A DNA stretch of 64,000 nucleotides from Apiospora phragmitis (Eukaryota; Ascomycota; Sordariomycetes; Amphisphaeriales; Apiosporaceae). The translations under genes and the position numbers were made by a program. The stretch spans positions 496,001-560,000 of the forward strand of contig JAQQWL010000016.1 of NCBI GenBank assembly GCA_038363925.1, written 5' to 3'. The notes under the pieces were generated by a model. The model was given only the letters and a program-made list of their open reading frames with translations. It had not been told where the DNA came from and did no database searches. Of the stretch, positions 46,816-57,811 are shown one piece after another. How positions within the stretch are numbered: position 1 is the stretch's first letter; the number at the start of each line of letters is the position of its first letter.

Positions 46816-46863
46816 TTTTGGGGTCGCCGTTGCATGGGGTGACCATAGCACTGTCAGCTGGCT
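46816..46863 (-). repeat. Right terminal inverted repeat of transposon C
   Basis: Partner of 44951-44998; ends GTCAGCTGGCT before the TA duplication. Confidence 0.9.
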
Positions 46864-46930
46864 TATGTGCGGCGTTGCTACTGGTTTATTGTTGCTTGAT
46901 TACCATGTGGGAACAGCATGGCGTCAATAG

Positions 46931-47374
46931 AGCTTAAATAGGACGGAATAAGTCACTATATGCTTTGCTGCTTACTCAGTATAGAGGCTCCAACTACTAG
47001 CATAGCTAGTGAAATATTTATTCGCTGGGAGACTTATTAGTTTGTACCCCGGGTCAATAGGGGGTTGTGAAGTCTAAACCCTTATTGGGCTAAGCCAATG
47101 CCAAAAATCGCCTTGAAAATTTTAAACACCTATACATGTAGCTTATTGCAACATCGATTCTGTCTTATTCCCTCCCGGGTTTAATATAATTACTAGTTCC
47201 CCTTTCCCTCATCGCTTCGATATATTTCATCCCAGCCACGGGACAAACATGAAAGGTACATCATGAAAACTGCTCTTTGGAATGGGGATGTGAGTGGTCA
47301 AGAAAGGCACAAGTAGCTACATCTGCAAGGGCATTGGTGTGGTAATTATTGATTAATACAAAAGAAGTCCAGAG
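46931..47374. other. Intergenic, convergent gene ends
   Basis: Between the stop of the broken MFS gene and the stop of the DUF7580 gene. Base composition is ordinary and no feature was recognised. Confidence 0.5.
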
Positions 47375-49301
47375 CTAGTTCAAATCATGAGCCGTACTAT
47401 CCGGCCAAAAGTGGCCTAATAAAGACTCCAGTGGCTTGGTGACATGGTCATACACGGTCCTCACACAGTCTGCATTGTTGAGATCCATGGTCATGACCCC
47501 AAAGTTCCCCCTGATACATCGATGGGTAATCTCATGCAGCATGACACCTGCTTCATCCCTCGTCTTCTTTTGCCACTCCAGCGCTGCCGTAAGCGAAGTG
47601 AACTCTTTCTCGCGGCCTTGTGCGTCGCAGTGATCCTTCCAAAAGGGTCGCGACTCGATAGTTTGCCCAAACCACAGTTCCATTATCATGATGCCTATAG
47701 CCAAAAGTGCTTTGGAATGGTCAACCTCCTGCTGCTCACTATAAGCTGCTTTTTTTCTGCCCGTGTTGCTCTCGTAGGGTATTCGCGCCGTGGCACCGTA
47801 CGAAAGGATTATCCACCATGATCTCACCATTGCTGCGTTGAAAGAAGTAGACGTTCATGCCACGGAAAAAGCCCGGTAACCACGGAGTCGAGGATAGCTC
47901 AAGCATGGCGTAGGTAAGTGTTAATGCCACAGCCATCCTCCTGCGACGTGGCAGTTGAGGGCTTGTGTATGCCATCTCAGACAATGGTTTCTTCTGGTGA
48001 CGCTGTAGGCCTCCCTCAAGCAGTTCATCGAGGCGTACCACACCACTTATATCGGCAGATGTAAATGACAGAGAGGAATTTGGATTCAATGCATGCAAGG
48101 TTCCACTTTCATCTTCCAGATATCCTAGCATGGTATCTTCTCTGTGCATATGAATGGCGCCACACAAGTTATTGATCCTTCCAGGAATATCAGGCTCCGT
48201 TAGCACTGTTGAGGTCGTTTCTTGATCACTGGAAGTTACTTGTGCAGAGAGTGTTGTACCCGTCGATGCGTCTGTTGAAATTGAGAGTAGTTTGAGGCCA
48301 GGCTTGAAGAATGAACGGAGAGGGCACGGCTGTCGCGCAAAGGACCTTGATAAGCCTCAGAGGTGAATTGGTGCGCGTTCGCCTTTTGGATACTGAGGAT
48401 ACTGGAAGCATCAAATGCCTGCCAGGCATCGTCCTCACTTAATGGCTCCAGGTGCTTCTGCCAATGACGATGGCGAAGAGGAAACGACACCTTCAACATG
48501 CGTGAGACATCGGATTCCGGGGTCGTGCGTTTTGGTTGTTTCGACATAACCAATTTGAAGGTATGCGATTCGCGACATCCATTTAGCCAACCTCTAGTTA
48601 TGGCGTCGTGAAGGCTCGATGCTTGGGATCGGACCCTGTTGACGGCATGATGTGTCGCAGAAGTGCGTGACTGCCGTCCCGGTGCCAGTGCCTCGGCTTC
48701 TCCAAGGAGCTTCCCGATGCGGTCAATCTGCCACCCGAGGTTCGACACTTCGGCAACCCATTTCTTCTTGTGGAGGACGAATTGTAGCTTCCGCAATCTC
48801 TTCTGAAAATGTAGTCCCTTGGTGCCTGGATTCTGACCATTGTCGTCCTTATTACCCACGTGTTAGTTGTAACAGGAGCCCCAGAAACAATGAGCAATAT
48901 GAATTTACCGGAATTTCGCAGGCTCCAATTTTCTGCGCCATTGTGGTAAGACTTTCATGGATAGACCTGAGTGATGCCTGGTAGTTTTGATACTCGCCCA
49001 TACCAGATAGCTTATGTTGCAACCTCTCAGCAAGTACTGGGCTCTTCCACAGGTCGCCGTCGAAGTTGGTCATCATCCGGTTCAGCTCGAATTCGGATTC
49101 GGTGAAAGACCGGAGAACACCTTCAACATGTTGTCGAAACATAATATTTTCTCGATTCAGGTCATTGACGAGCTGCGTAAAATCTCGCCGGAAACGGACC
49201 CAATCTCTTAATCCTTGGTAGCCACTCTCGTAGTGCTCAAGGAGGCTAATGACAAGAGGGAATACAGCCAGCGACAAACCGACCAGCTCTATTCCAGACA
49301 T
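47375..49301 (-). CDS. DUF7580-type fungal protein
   Basis: The start at 49301 gives MSGIELVGLSLAVFPLVISL, the hydrophobic N-terminus typical of this fungal family, followed by a helical region (LEHYESGYQGLRDWVRFRRD). A 61-bp intron (48848-48908; GTAAAT donor, ACTAAC branch, AAG acceptor) joins ACEIP to DDNGQNP. The C-terminal half (INNLCGAIHM, CHGANTL, DHSKALLAIGIMIMELWFGQ, RGNFGVMTMDL) has the pattern of the DUF7580 domain, often likened to a degenerate kinase-like fold. Two frame breaks are seen: one near 48240-48310, and one at a run of seven T (47750-47756) where six would fit. They cancel in length, leaving 621 residues. Family function is unknown; relatives are expanded in Pezizomycotina. 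Confidence 0.75.
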
Positions 49302-49844
49302 GTTTGATCGGCGACAATGGCCGAGACACAAACATCCAAAAAGGATATGAAGCTCGGATAGTATCAGCGTAATATCGGATTGAGTAAACAGTTACATAGT
49401 ACGGAAACCAGTGAAAAGAGATTGCCAACTCAGACAACATGACGATGGAGTTGGGGGATTCGCGACTCATGGAGCTTACCTGGACAACCAACACAGAACT
49501 GGTAGACGAGGCTGGCTCGTACAACTGCCGGATTCAGTGAGGCCCTCGACACCATCCCGACGAAAATAGCAGTAAGCCGCCCGATGCCATGTCACCATAG
49601 AATGGTCAAAATCCTGGAGCGTTACGCCCGGGTATGGTTGGCCGCATAAGCTGCGCTACAAAAATACATGGCGATACATCTGAGCAGCGAGCGGGGGAGG
49701 CGGCCGGTTGCGGCCATAAAGGAGCAGTTCCAGGACGTTGACGTTTGGATCCCCCCCCCCCAAAACCCGCATGGCATTTTGCAAACACATTTATTGTCAA
49801 AATTCACCATATGAGGAAGACGAGCAACTTTTGACAGCTTGAGG
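49302..49844. other. Divergent promoter region with a C11 homopolymer
   Basis: Shared upstream region of the DUF7580 gene (minus) and the C2H2/ankyrin gene (plus). A run of about 11 C lies near 49752, likely length-variable. No coding frame was supported. Confidence 0.5.
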
Positions 49845-52800
49845 ATGAACTCCGCTCTTGGGCCTATGACCAAGGAGGCCCTCAAGACGCGACGTATCTT
49901 CCAAGGCCTCTGCCACGCCGCCAAGGAGCGTTCCTTCGACCAAAGTGTACCTGCAGGTGTTCGTGCGGATTCTAAGTGCCTCAAAGACTGCCTGGACAGG
50001 TTTCAGATTTGGGCAGGAAGTTTGGGCGTGTTCCAAAAGGGGGGATCCTCTCTCGATGCTAGACTGGCGAACCACAATATAGTTAGGGAAATACTCAGAC
50101 TCCTCCGACAACTGGAGACATTCGCGAATGACTGTGAGCTGCTAGCTGCTACCCAGAGTGTGATTGGAACTCGAATTGACTTGTGTATCTGACCAATTCA
50201 CAGTGAAGGCAATCATCCACGGCGACCAAGAGCAGCAAACATGGACTAGGGACGCTCTTAAGCAAATCATCGACGACTCTGGCTCTGGAGACTGGAGTGA
50301 TGATGGCTCCGACATTCTACTCACACCAGATGAGGATGATGTCGATGGTTCTACTGAGAACCCTGATTTTGTTTTCTCCGAATCCAATAATCTTCATCAT
50401 CTCATAAACGAGTCCGTCACGAGCTTGCTACGGCTTTCCATTCAAGTGCACAAAGCCTCTAGGAGGGCCAAGTTTTCCCAATCATCGTTGAGCAAGATGT
50501 ATTCTATCACGCCCGATGTTAACCACGTCTGTGATTTCTACCCTTTTGCAGCAACGAACCATGTGCTAGTGGAAAGACTGGGCAAAGCCAATGCGCAAAG
50601 GAGACAGTGGCTTTGGTATCGACGGCGACATCGAGAGAAACTCTCCGTGGATGCATCGACACAGCGACAGAAGCAAGTTGATTTGTTTTCCACATTGGAG
50701 CGGACCAACGCCAGCTCCATTGCCTTATTCTCTGATACAAACGACGATACTACCGAGTCAGTGCTGAGTGGGACCAAAGCCTCTACGTTCAGGACACCTA
50801 TTGCCAGCACCCAGGCGCCTTCAGAAGTCCCGGATACCATATTCGGGCTGTCTTCTTTGGCTACGGCGAATGAAATATTGTTAATCCCAAAGGTACCTAG
50901 CAATTTCACCCTCGGTGTTCCGTTCTTGTGCCCATATTGCCGTGATGTGGTGGAGATAGCTGGTCCAAGTGCATGGCAGTAAGTAAACCACACTCCAGTA
51001 CCTACGAGCCGAATTTGCTAAACTCTACTCAGACGACATGTTCATACGGAACTTTCTTCATACACATGCCTATTTGATGGCTGCGACGAGATGTTCTTTG
51101 AGTCCAGAACGAAGTGGTGGGCTCACGAGATGGAGTCGCACAGAACCCAATGGTCCTGTTTCATCTGCAACTTACAGCTACCAGGCAAAATTGCTGCGGG
51201 AACGCACCTTGGGGAAGCTCATTCAAATGAAGTTCCGACAGACCAGGTACCAAATCTTGTGCAAAGGTGTGGGAAACCTGTCAAACACATCAACGCTGCC
51301 GACTGTCCTTTGTGCGACTACGACAGCATCCTTCGCCACAGAGGCTACGCCGAGGACGTTATATCCCATCTGCCAACTGAAAAGTTTAGTAGGCATCTAG
51401 GTCGGCATTTGGAACAGTTGGCACTCTTCCTCCTCCCCAATGACGATTTGATCGAGGAGGAAGATGTGACTTCTGATCACGGCCGCGACGATGGTAATGA
51501 AGACTCGGACGCGGGAGGAACTCGGAGCAAGCATGCAACTTCCACCCGAAGCTGATCTGCTTCAGAAGCTCTCAGACATAATAGCCGAAGAAAATGAGGA
51601 TTCCAGTGGCTCTTCTGAAGCTCCTGACCTAGCAATGCGTTGGCAACCTCCTCAGGACTTTACTCCACCCCAGGGAGACTTCGATACCGAAGACACCGAC
51701 CTACTTCCCCTTCGCCAAGAGCCCATATATGGTGGTGATCTCTTTACACCCGGCTGGGCGAGGGGGATTGGTAGAGACAAAGAAGGTTACTGCGCACGGT
51801 GTCCAGTCTTTCACTGGGTCAACATGGTGGATGGAAGCTACCGGTTCCATCTCACCTACTTCCATGGTGTACCAAACTCTGGGGTGCCGCTTCCTCGCCC
51901 AACAGAGATCAGACCTGTCGTAGACAAAGTCGGCGCTTGGGAAGGATTCTGTGGATCTTGTAATAGATGGCGTCTTTTGAAGAAGACGAAGCGGGGATGG
52001 AATTGGTATCGGCATTGGCTCAGTGTAAGAAAATCGCTAAACACGTCCCTCATTTCGTGTGCTGACAAGCAACACCCACAGGATCATGCAGAGATTGTGG
52101 AGCAACGGACAGATGCTATCAGAAACGGTATAGGAATAGAGGAAACCCAGACCCAGGCAAATTCGAGCCCAACGTACTATGGCAACGATTCAAAGGCGAT
52201 CGGTTCACAGGATTTTCAAAATATGAGTGTGTCGCTGTCAGATACGGACCACATACCCAAGCATTTGATCTTCGAATTTGCCAAAACAAACAGTCCTGAG
52301 GTCGTCGAAACCTTCATGGCTCGGGTCCTTCGAGATCTGCCTGAAACAAGTAGGTCCGCAGCAAATATGACCGACTCCAACGGCCTGTCATTACTAATGC
52401 TTGCGGCATCACTGGGGACGCATAGTCTTGTTGAATTGTTACTGAGTCATGGTGCTGATCCGAACCAATCAGGCCCAGATGGTCAGACTGCGCTGGACCT
52501 TGCTATTGATGTTGGCTATTTCGCTATAGCTCAGAAGTTGATAGCAAGTGGTGCAGAGCCATCGAAATCTCGTGTTTTTGAAAAAGTCTTATCTAATGCA
52601 CGCGAGTATGCGGGGGAAATGACCAATCTATCACATAGCAATGCTCCAGAGGTGGTCAAGGTAAATATCAAAAAGCTCCCCAAACTGAACAGGGCAGCGC
52701 TCGAGGGCAACGCGCAGCCTGTCCAAGACCTCCTTCATGAAGGTGGAGTGGCCAGTGATGGACCGTCGTCATTTGACGTTGATGAAGGTGGTGAGAACGG

Positions 52801-52936
52801 GCAATCCGCTTTTCTTCTGGCATCCATGGAAGGCCACCTCAGCATCATGGACATGTTACTGGAACGGGGAGCCAACATTAACATTACATCTCAAAAAGGC
52901 TGGACCCCTTTGATTGAAAGACTGCAGGCTGCGTAA
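49845..52936 (+). CDS. C2H2-type / Rua1 C-terminal-like / ankyrin-repeat fusion protein
   Basis: Exons: 49845-50157, 50204-50978, 51033-51493 and 51552-52936. Together they are 978 codons with all phases consistent. The N-terminal helical part (RFQIWAGSLGVFQKGGSSLDARL) is a fungal leader often linked to zinc-finger proteins. Cys/His pairs follow (FLCPYCRDVV, YTCLFDGCDEMFF...HEMESH, WSCFICNLQL...HLGEAH, CPLCDYDSIL). A block with YCARCPVFHWVNM...FHLTYFHG and GFCGSCNRWRLL resembles the C-terminal domain of the Rua1 transcription regulator. Two or more ankyrin units follow (GLSLLMLAASLGTHSLVELL, GQSAFLLASMEGHLSIMDML). The third intron has a weak branch site. The coding end TAA overlaps a perfect GTAAGT donor after the partial ankyrin unit WTPLIERLQAA, so the gene may be truncated. 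A regulatory or scaffold role is inferred. Confidence 0.75.
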
Positions 52937-53436
52937 GTAAGCAAGTACATGTAGTTAGTAACTCGGAGCATATGATGTGGGACGACCGACCTCATGATAA
53001 CGATTGGCCTGTCGTCAAACTTGATTGCCAGCATTAGAAGACGCAGCATCCATTTCAAATTTCTCTGTTGCCCCGCGGAAGGGGGTGGGGAGGGGGGAAG
53101 ATGCTGTCGCGTAAGAGGAGGATCGGAAGAAGCGGGAGGTGATGATGTGTGTGGAATTACACCACATGAATGTCCAGTAATGGAGGGTGGTGGCGCAAAC
53201 AGAGACGCCCTGTGATCAACGTGTTTGAAAGAGGTACTTCCGGGTACTTGTTTCACAAGGGGTGGCTGCCGTCATTAATGCTAGCAATCAATCTTCGGCA
53301 ATCAATCTATCTCTGACGGAAACAAAACAAATCCGCCCCCATGGATCATGGGTTACTGCAACTTCCCTCTCTGATCTTCCAGTCAGTATACCGACTGATA
53401 AGCCTCTCAAATCGGACTTGTTCAAACTTTGCGGCC
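52937..53436. other. Intergenic region
   Basis: About 500 bp between the C2H2/ankyrin gene and the amidase start, both on the plus strand. I looked here for further ankyrin exons and found none. Confidence 0.5.
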
Positions 53437-55551
53437 ATGAGACTGAATCAGAGATCCTGGGGAGAATTGGCTGCCGACAAACGAGCAGCCACCCTCGCCA
53501 AGGTCCCTGAGGCCTGGAGACTGAGTGAGACTGATCTGTCAGATGCCAAGGAACAACGCAACATCACAGCACCTTTCATCTGCAAATTCTTGACCAGGAC
53601 GAGATCGCCATTACCTCACAGAACACCACCCAAACTGCCTCGACGATCGAAGCAGGGCATCTTACTGCCGTTCAGGTGACCACAGCTTTCTGTAAAAGGG
53701 CAGCAATCGCCCACCAAATCGTATGCATGTTCTGTCGGGCCTTTGCCATTACTCGCTAATACAATTAACTGCAGAACAACTGCCTCCATGAGATATTCTT
53801 TGACCAGGCAGTGGAGCGTGCGAAACAGCTCGATGCCTATTTCGCTCAGCATAAAAAACCCTGCGGGCCGCTGCATGGGGTCCCCGTCAGCCTGAAAGAC
53901 CAATTCCACGTCAAGGATATCGACACGACCATGGGCTATGTGGGTTGGATCGGCAGCAACCTGGGCATCAAACATCCCGAGCAGAGCCACAGCGTTGAGA
54001 GCCAAATCACTACCGAGCTCTTGGGACTGGGCGCTGTGCTCTACTGCAAGACAAGCCTTCCACAGACGCTGCTTTTCGGTGAGACTAAAAACAACATCAT
54101 CGGCGAGACTCTAAATCCCCACAACCAGAACCTCTCTTGTGGTGGCTCCTCGGGCGGCGAGGGCGCACTGCAAGCCCTCGGCGGCAGCACATTGGGTGTC
54201 GGGACTGACATCGGAGGTTCCGTACGCATTCCGGCAGCCTTTAACGGAATCTTCTCGATCAAACCTACTCCCGAGAGGGTCTCTTACCGCGAGGTCGCAA
54301 ATACCAATCCCGGTCAGAATACCTACCGCTCAACTGTCGGCTTCCTGAACACATCACTCGATGGGTTGGAGCTCATTTTGCGCTCGATCCTCTCGACTGA
54401 GCCATGGCTGCGAGATCCTGCGGTGGTACCTATACCATTCCGAAACCAAATTGTAGATGATTTCTTATCTCGCGCTGAGCGTGATGGCACTGCCAAGACA
54501 ACGGATAAACCCCTGAAGCTGGGTATCCTATGGACGGATGGTCAGGTTAGGCCCCATCCTCCAGTTACACGTGGGCTTCAGATGGTAGTGGATGCGGTCA
54601 AGGAGGCAGGGCACAAGGTATTGCGTCTCTCGTGCTCTGTGTATTCTCTTGATGTAGCATTACACTACATCCGTTGAGACTGATCAATGTCACAGGTAGT
54701 CGACTGGGAACCCCCTTCTCAATCAACAGCCAAGAGAGTGCATGTGAGTCTCATAATGCTTCTGCGGTTTTGCTTGCTTTTGTCATTATTGACTGGAACC
54801 GCGCTCCTTAGCTTGCCTTCCTCAAAGCAGATGGTGCTCATGATATCCACGCTCAGCTTGATCGTTCCCGGGGAGCCTCTCATCCCTGAACTCAGGGGCA
54901 GCTTTGAGCTAAGACCCCCAATTGGACTCCTGGAGTGTCAGGACTTGACCCTCCAGGGGCTAGACTACGAAGCGCAATTCTCCAATTACTAGAACTCCAC
55001 CGGCGATGAAGATGGTAAGCACAACATAAGAGATATTATTTTGCTATATGGGTACTTATTAATCGACAAACGCATAGGCCAAATGGTGGATGCAGTGATT
55101 ATGCCTGTAGCGCCGCATGCCGCTGTTATCCCTGGGAAGTTTTACCACACCGGTAAGGACCCCTGATGGATCTTGGAAGGCATATGCCCGAGCGGTCAAA
55201 GAGTTTACTAACAAATCGACAAGCTTATACCGAAGCGATGAACCTCTTGAACTACAGCGCTGTTGTGATACCGGTCACCAAGGCCGATAAAGATCTCGAT
55301 CTGGTTAACAAGTCGTACCAACCTCTCAACGCCGCTGATCAGAAGAATTGGGATGCTTGTAGGATCAATGATTGCGCCATGAATATGTATGGGTTCATGA
55401 TAGCTGACTTTCTTGTATAGACGATCAGGAAAACTATCACGGTGGGCCAGTGGGTGTCCAGATTGTCGGCCGCAAATTCGAGGAGGAGAAAGTCTGGGCT
55501 ATCGCCAAGATAGTCTCGGCTGCTTTGGAAAGATCTAAAGGTCAATACTAG
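53437..55551 (+). pseudogene. Amidase-signature enzyme (acetamidase type), broken
   Basis: Seven exons can be traced: 53437-53720, 53775-54617, 54696-54743, 54812-55014, 55078-55152, 55224-55358 and 55421-55551, with phase-consistent introns. With two one-base corrections they total 573 codons, a normal length for fungal amidases. The Ser-cisSer-Lys triad motifs are present: VSLKDQF (Lys), LSCGGSSGGEGAL and GTDIGGSVRIP (Ser pair). The C-terminal PVGVQIVGRKF is typical. Faults: a missing base near AAA 53584-53586, an extra base in CCCGGGG at 54867-54873, and an in-frame TAG at 54990-54992 where Trp is expected (NY-stop-NSTG). The frameshifts may be assembly errors. The TAG (TGG to TAG, a G-to-A change) looks like true decay. 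Intact relatives hydrolyse short amides. Confidence 0.8.
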
Positions 55552-56241
55552 TTAGGAGAATTGCATCTTGACATACGACAAGCAACAACAGAATTATCTA
55601 GTTTTGCTCTAACATTCACTTTGACTAAACGCAGAGGTTTTAGGGAAACAGCAGTTGGAAAGAACCTGGTGGTGGTTAGTAGCAGTTCTTCCATCTGCCA
55701 GCTGGGCCGTTTGGCTCAGTTAGTTGCTGTGTGTATACCTTAGCCAGTGTAAAAGGCCATGGTTAGATAAAATGCCCGAGGCTCGTGTTTCTGGGGTGGT
55801 TTTTCGTACGGTTCGATCCTGACGCAGGGCGTACCTAGCTTTTTTGTTTTCTTTCTTTTTATCTCCTCCCCTTTCGTGATTTCTACTACCCTTCTTTTCC
55901 CCATTTCCTTTCACAATTTTCACAAAGCAGGGTTTATAAGATAAAAAGAATCCGGAGTAGCGAAGTTGTCGAGTATTCGCTACTCAAGTAACTTAATCTC
56001 TAGCAAGAGTGAGTGACAAGTGTCCAATAAGTGAGAACAAGAACAAACGAATGTTCTAACATCCGATTACTCTAATTGAAATGGAATCTCTGATTGGGTA
56101 AGCCCATCCAGACGACTGGCTGATTTCATTCAATCCAATCAATACAAATAGTGGCATTATTTTCTGCGCACACAGAAAATCTCGACGTAGGATCCAAAAT
56201 TTGCACCAAAGACATCAAAATCCAGCAAAGACCATTTAGAG
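55552..56241. other. Intergenic region
   Basis: About 690 bp upstream of the coiled-coil gene, with a pyrimidine-rich tract near 55840-55920. A GGTTCGATCC sequence at 55815 resembles a tRNA T-loop, but no acceptor or anticodon stem pairs around it. Confidence 0.5.
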
Positions 56242-57811
56242 ATGCCCGACCAACAGGACCAGAACAGCAACGCGTCTGTTAGACTTCAAGAGCGAGGGCA
56301 ATGCACCAGTTCACCTGCACGATGTCCAAGTGACTGGTGCGGACCAACATAATCGTCTCTTGAGGGAGAACGCCGCCCTGAAACGCCTGAACCAGAAGCT
56401 CATGGAAGAGAATAGATCCCTGCGGCATTCGATCTCAGAGAACGGGACAAGACTTCTTGGTCTGGTGAGCGCGCAGAGTGATGTGCGCTCAGAGGCCCTC
56501 TTGACCGAGGAGGCGGACAACCATGTTGCTTCACCCGAAAGTGATATCAGGCAGCCTCAGGGTAACAACAGTGGTGCGCTGAAGGAGAGACAGGCTGCAC
56601 ACAACGCAATGATGAACAAGAACAGCGAGATCCACAAAGCAGTGATAAACATCAGCAGCAATCAGTACGAACGGGGCACGGAGTACATGCGCAACCAGCA
56701 CGAAAAGATATCGAGGCTCCATGGCGACGTCCACAAACTTCAAGACCGAAACCGAGGACTCGAAGCCCAGAAGGCGTCTCTCGAGGATATGGTCTCCGAG
56801 ATGCGGCGTAGTGCTGGCGGAACCATCGAGCTGCTCAAGTCCAACCTCAATGACTCCAAGGAATCTGAAGAACACGCCAAGGCATCTCTAGATGCGGCCA
56901 CTCAACAGTGCCTTAGACTCGAAGCTACGTGTCAACTCGCAGTGTCGGAGCTGGAAGCATACAAGAAGTCGGGAATCTGTTTCGAGGTGGACGACTTGAC
57001 CATTACGGGCAAATGGGCGCACCTGGACAACCTTATTATTGAAATGTCGTCCGGCCACTTCCGAGCAGATTTTCAGACAACAAGTTTCTCTGCCGATCAG
57101 CAGACTCTATATCACTCCACTTCCAGCGACAGCGAGTATTATCTTGGAAACCCAACCTTGGCTCCATTTTCTTCCGTGCTGTCATCTGGCACGTCATCGC
57201 CGAAATTGTCTTCCCGGACAGCTTCAGCATTTTCGGCAAGGAAGTGCAAGGAGTTGCGGAAAATGTGCGAAGCAATCTAGCCTGTAAGTTTCGGCCTCTA
57301 TATTCGTCCCGGGAAAGTTCCCTCTTAGATGCCCAGCAGTTGGCTAATGTCTAGGTCTACAGCGACGGACGGACGTCCTGCAGATATGCAGAAATACATT
57401 TCCTGGCGTGCGGAGACCGCGATCCTCCTAGACGGCTGGAGAATCGAGAATAGAATGAATAGTTTCGCGGGCGAGGTTATGCGAAAGGTGAATTCCCTGC
57501 TGCCACAGACACACTTGACGGCAAAAGACCGAGCCTTCCTCCGCCTCCAGCTTAGAGTTATCTCCCTGAGAGCCTTTGAACTTGCCAGCATCTTTGCCCG
57601 ATCGAAAGCCATATACAGGATCTTGCACAGCAAATCAGGCTCACTGATGGGCCGCTTCAACGAAGAGGAGATGGAGATGACCAATCAACGTACAGAAGGT
57701 GCTGATCTGGTGAAGGTTGCTACACGCCCTGGACTGGCAAAGGCGGGCGATGCCGAGGGAAATAACTGCGACCATGTTACTACTTTGGTCAAAGCTGGCG
57801 TTTGTTGCTGA
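56242..57811 (+). CDS. Coiled-coil fungal protein, paralogue of its convergent neighbour (frame-broken)
   Basis: The likely start is the ATG at 56242 (MPDQQDQNSNAS). The main frame, open before 56330, begins LLDFKSEGNAPVHLHDVQ, so a one-base break lies near 56275. A long coiled coil follows (LLRENAALKRLNQKLMEENRSL, EKISRLHGDVHKLQDRN), then a globular part. From about 57165 the sensible reading moves to another frame (GSIFFRAVIWHVIAEIVF, FGKEVQGVAENV), which matches LFRSLIWRLLCDQLFINF of the gene at 58301. An intron from GTAAGT at 57284 to CTAG near 57354 leads to the last exon (STATDGRPADMQKYISWRAE to VKAGVCC, stop at 57811). The exact phase at this junction is unresolved. No catalytic motif was recognised. 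It may be decaying or badly assembled. Confidence 0.6.

Larger units (their letters stand above)
44951..46863 (+). mobile_element. Fot1/pogo-type DNA transposon C in the last exon of the MFS gene
   Basis: TA duplications at 44949-44950 and 46864-46865. Terminal inverted repeats of about 48 bp begin AGCCAGCTGACGGTGCTACG on the left. The right repeat, reverse-complemented, begins AGCCAGCTGACAGTGCTATG. The few differences are mostly transitions. Element length is 1,913 bp. The plus strand codes a degraded transposase. Its TIRs are unrelated to those of elements A and B, so it is a different Fot1-like family. It is less AT-biased than the nest at 26.6-44.1 kb. Confidence 0.92.
25583..46930 (+). 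pseudogene. DHA1-type MFS transporter gene, split by two transposon insertions
   Basis: Coding parts are 25583-26006, 26070-26154, 26208-26445, then 44202-44615, 44667-44727, 44771-44950, then 46866-46930. They sum to 1467 nt, exactly 489 codons with TAG at 46928-46930. The junctions at 26445/44202 and 44950/46866 are in frame once the transposons and one copy of each target site are removed. The protein has the DHA1 drug:proton antiporter pattern: EKWCIVSIVSYAAWF (TM1), motif A DVLGRRPVH, IAPSVGPIIGGALSYAAGW (motif C in TM5), and the C-terminal half from NATVILACGILYVVYTF to a YHVGTAWRQ tail. Introns are short with standard borders. The exon sequence next to the insertions is not visibly RIP-mutated. 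By family it would have been a 12-TM plasma-membrane exporter; it cannot now be expressed whole. Confidence 0.88.

Noticed and set aside
55805..55850. tRNA-like T-loop sequence GGTTCGATCC
   Set aside because: No pairing T-stem, anticodon arm or acceptor stem can be built around it on either strand.
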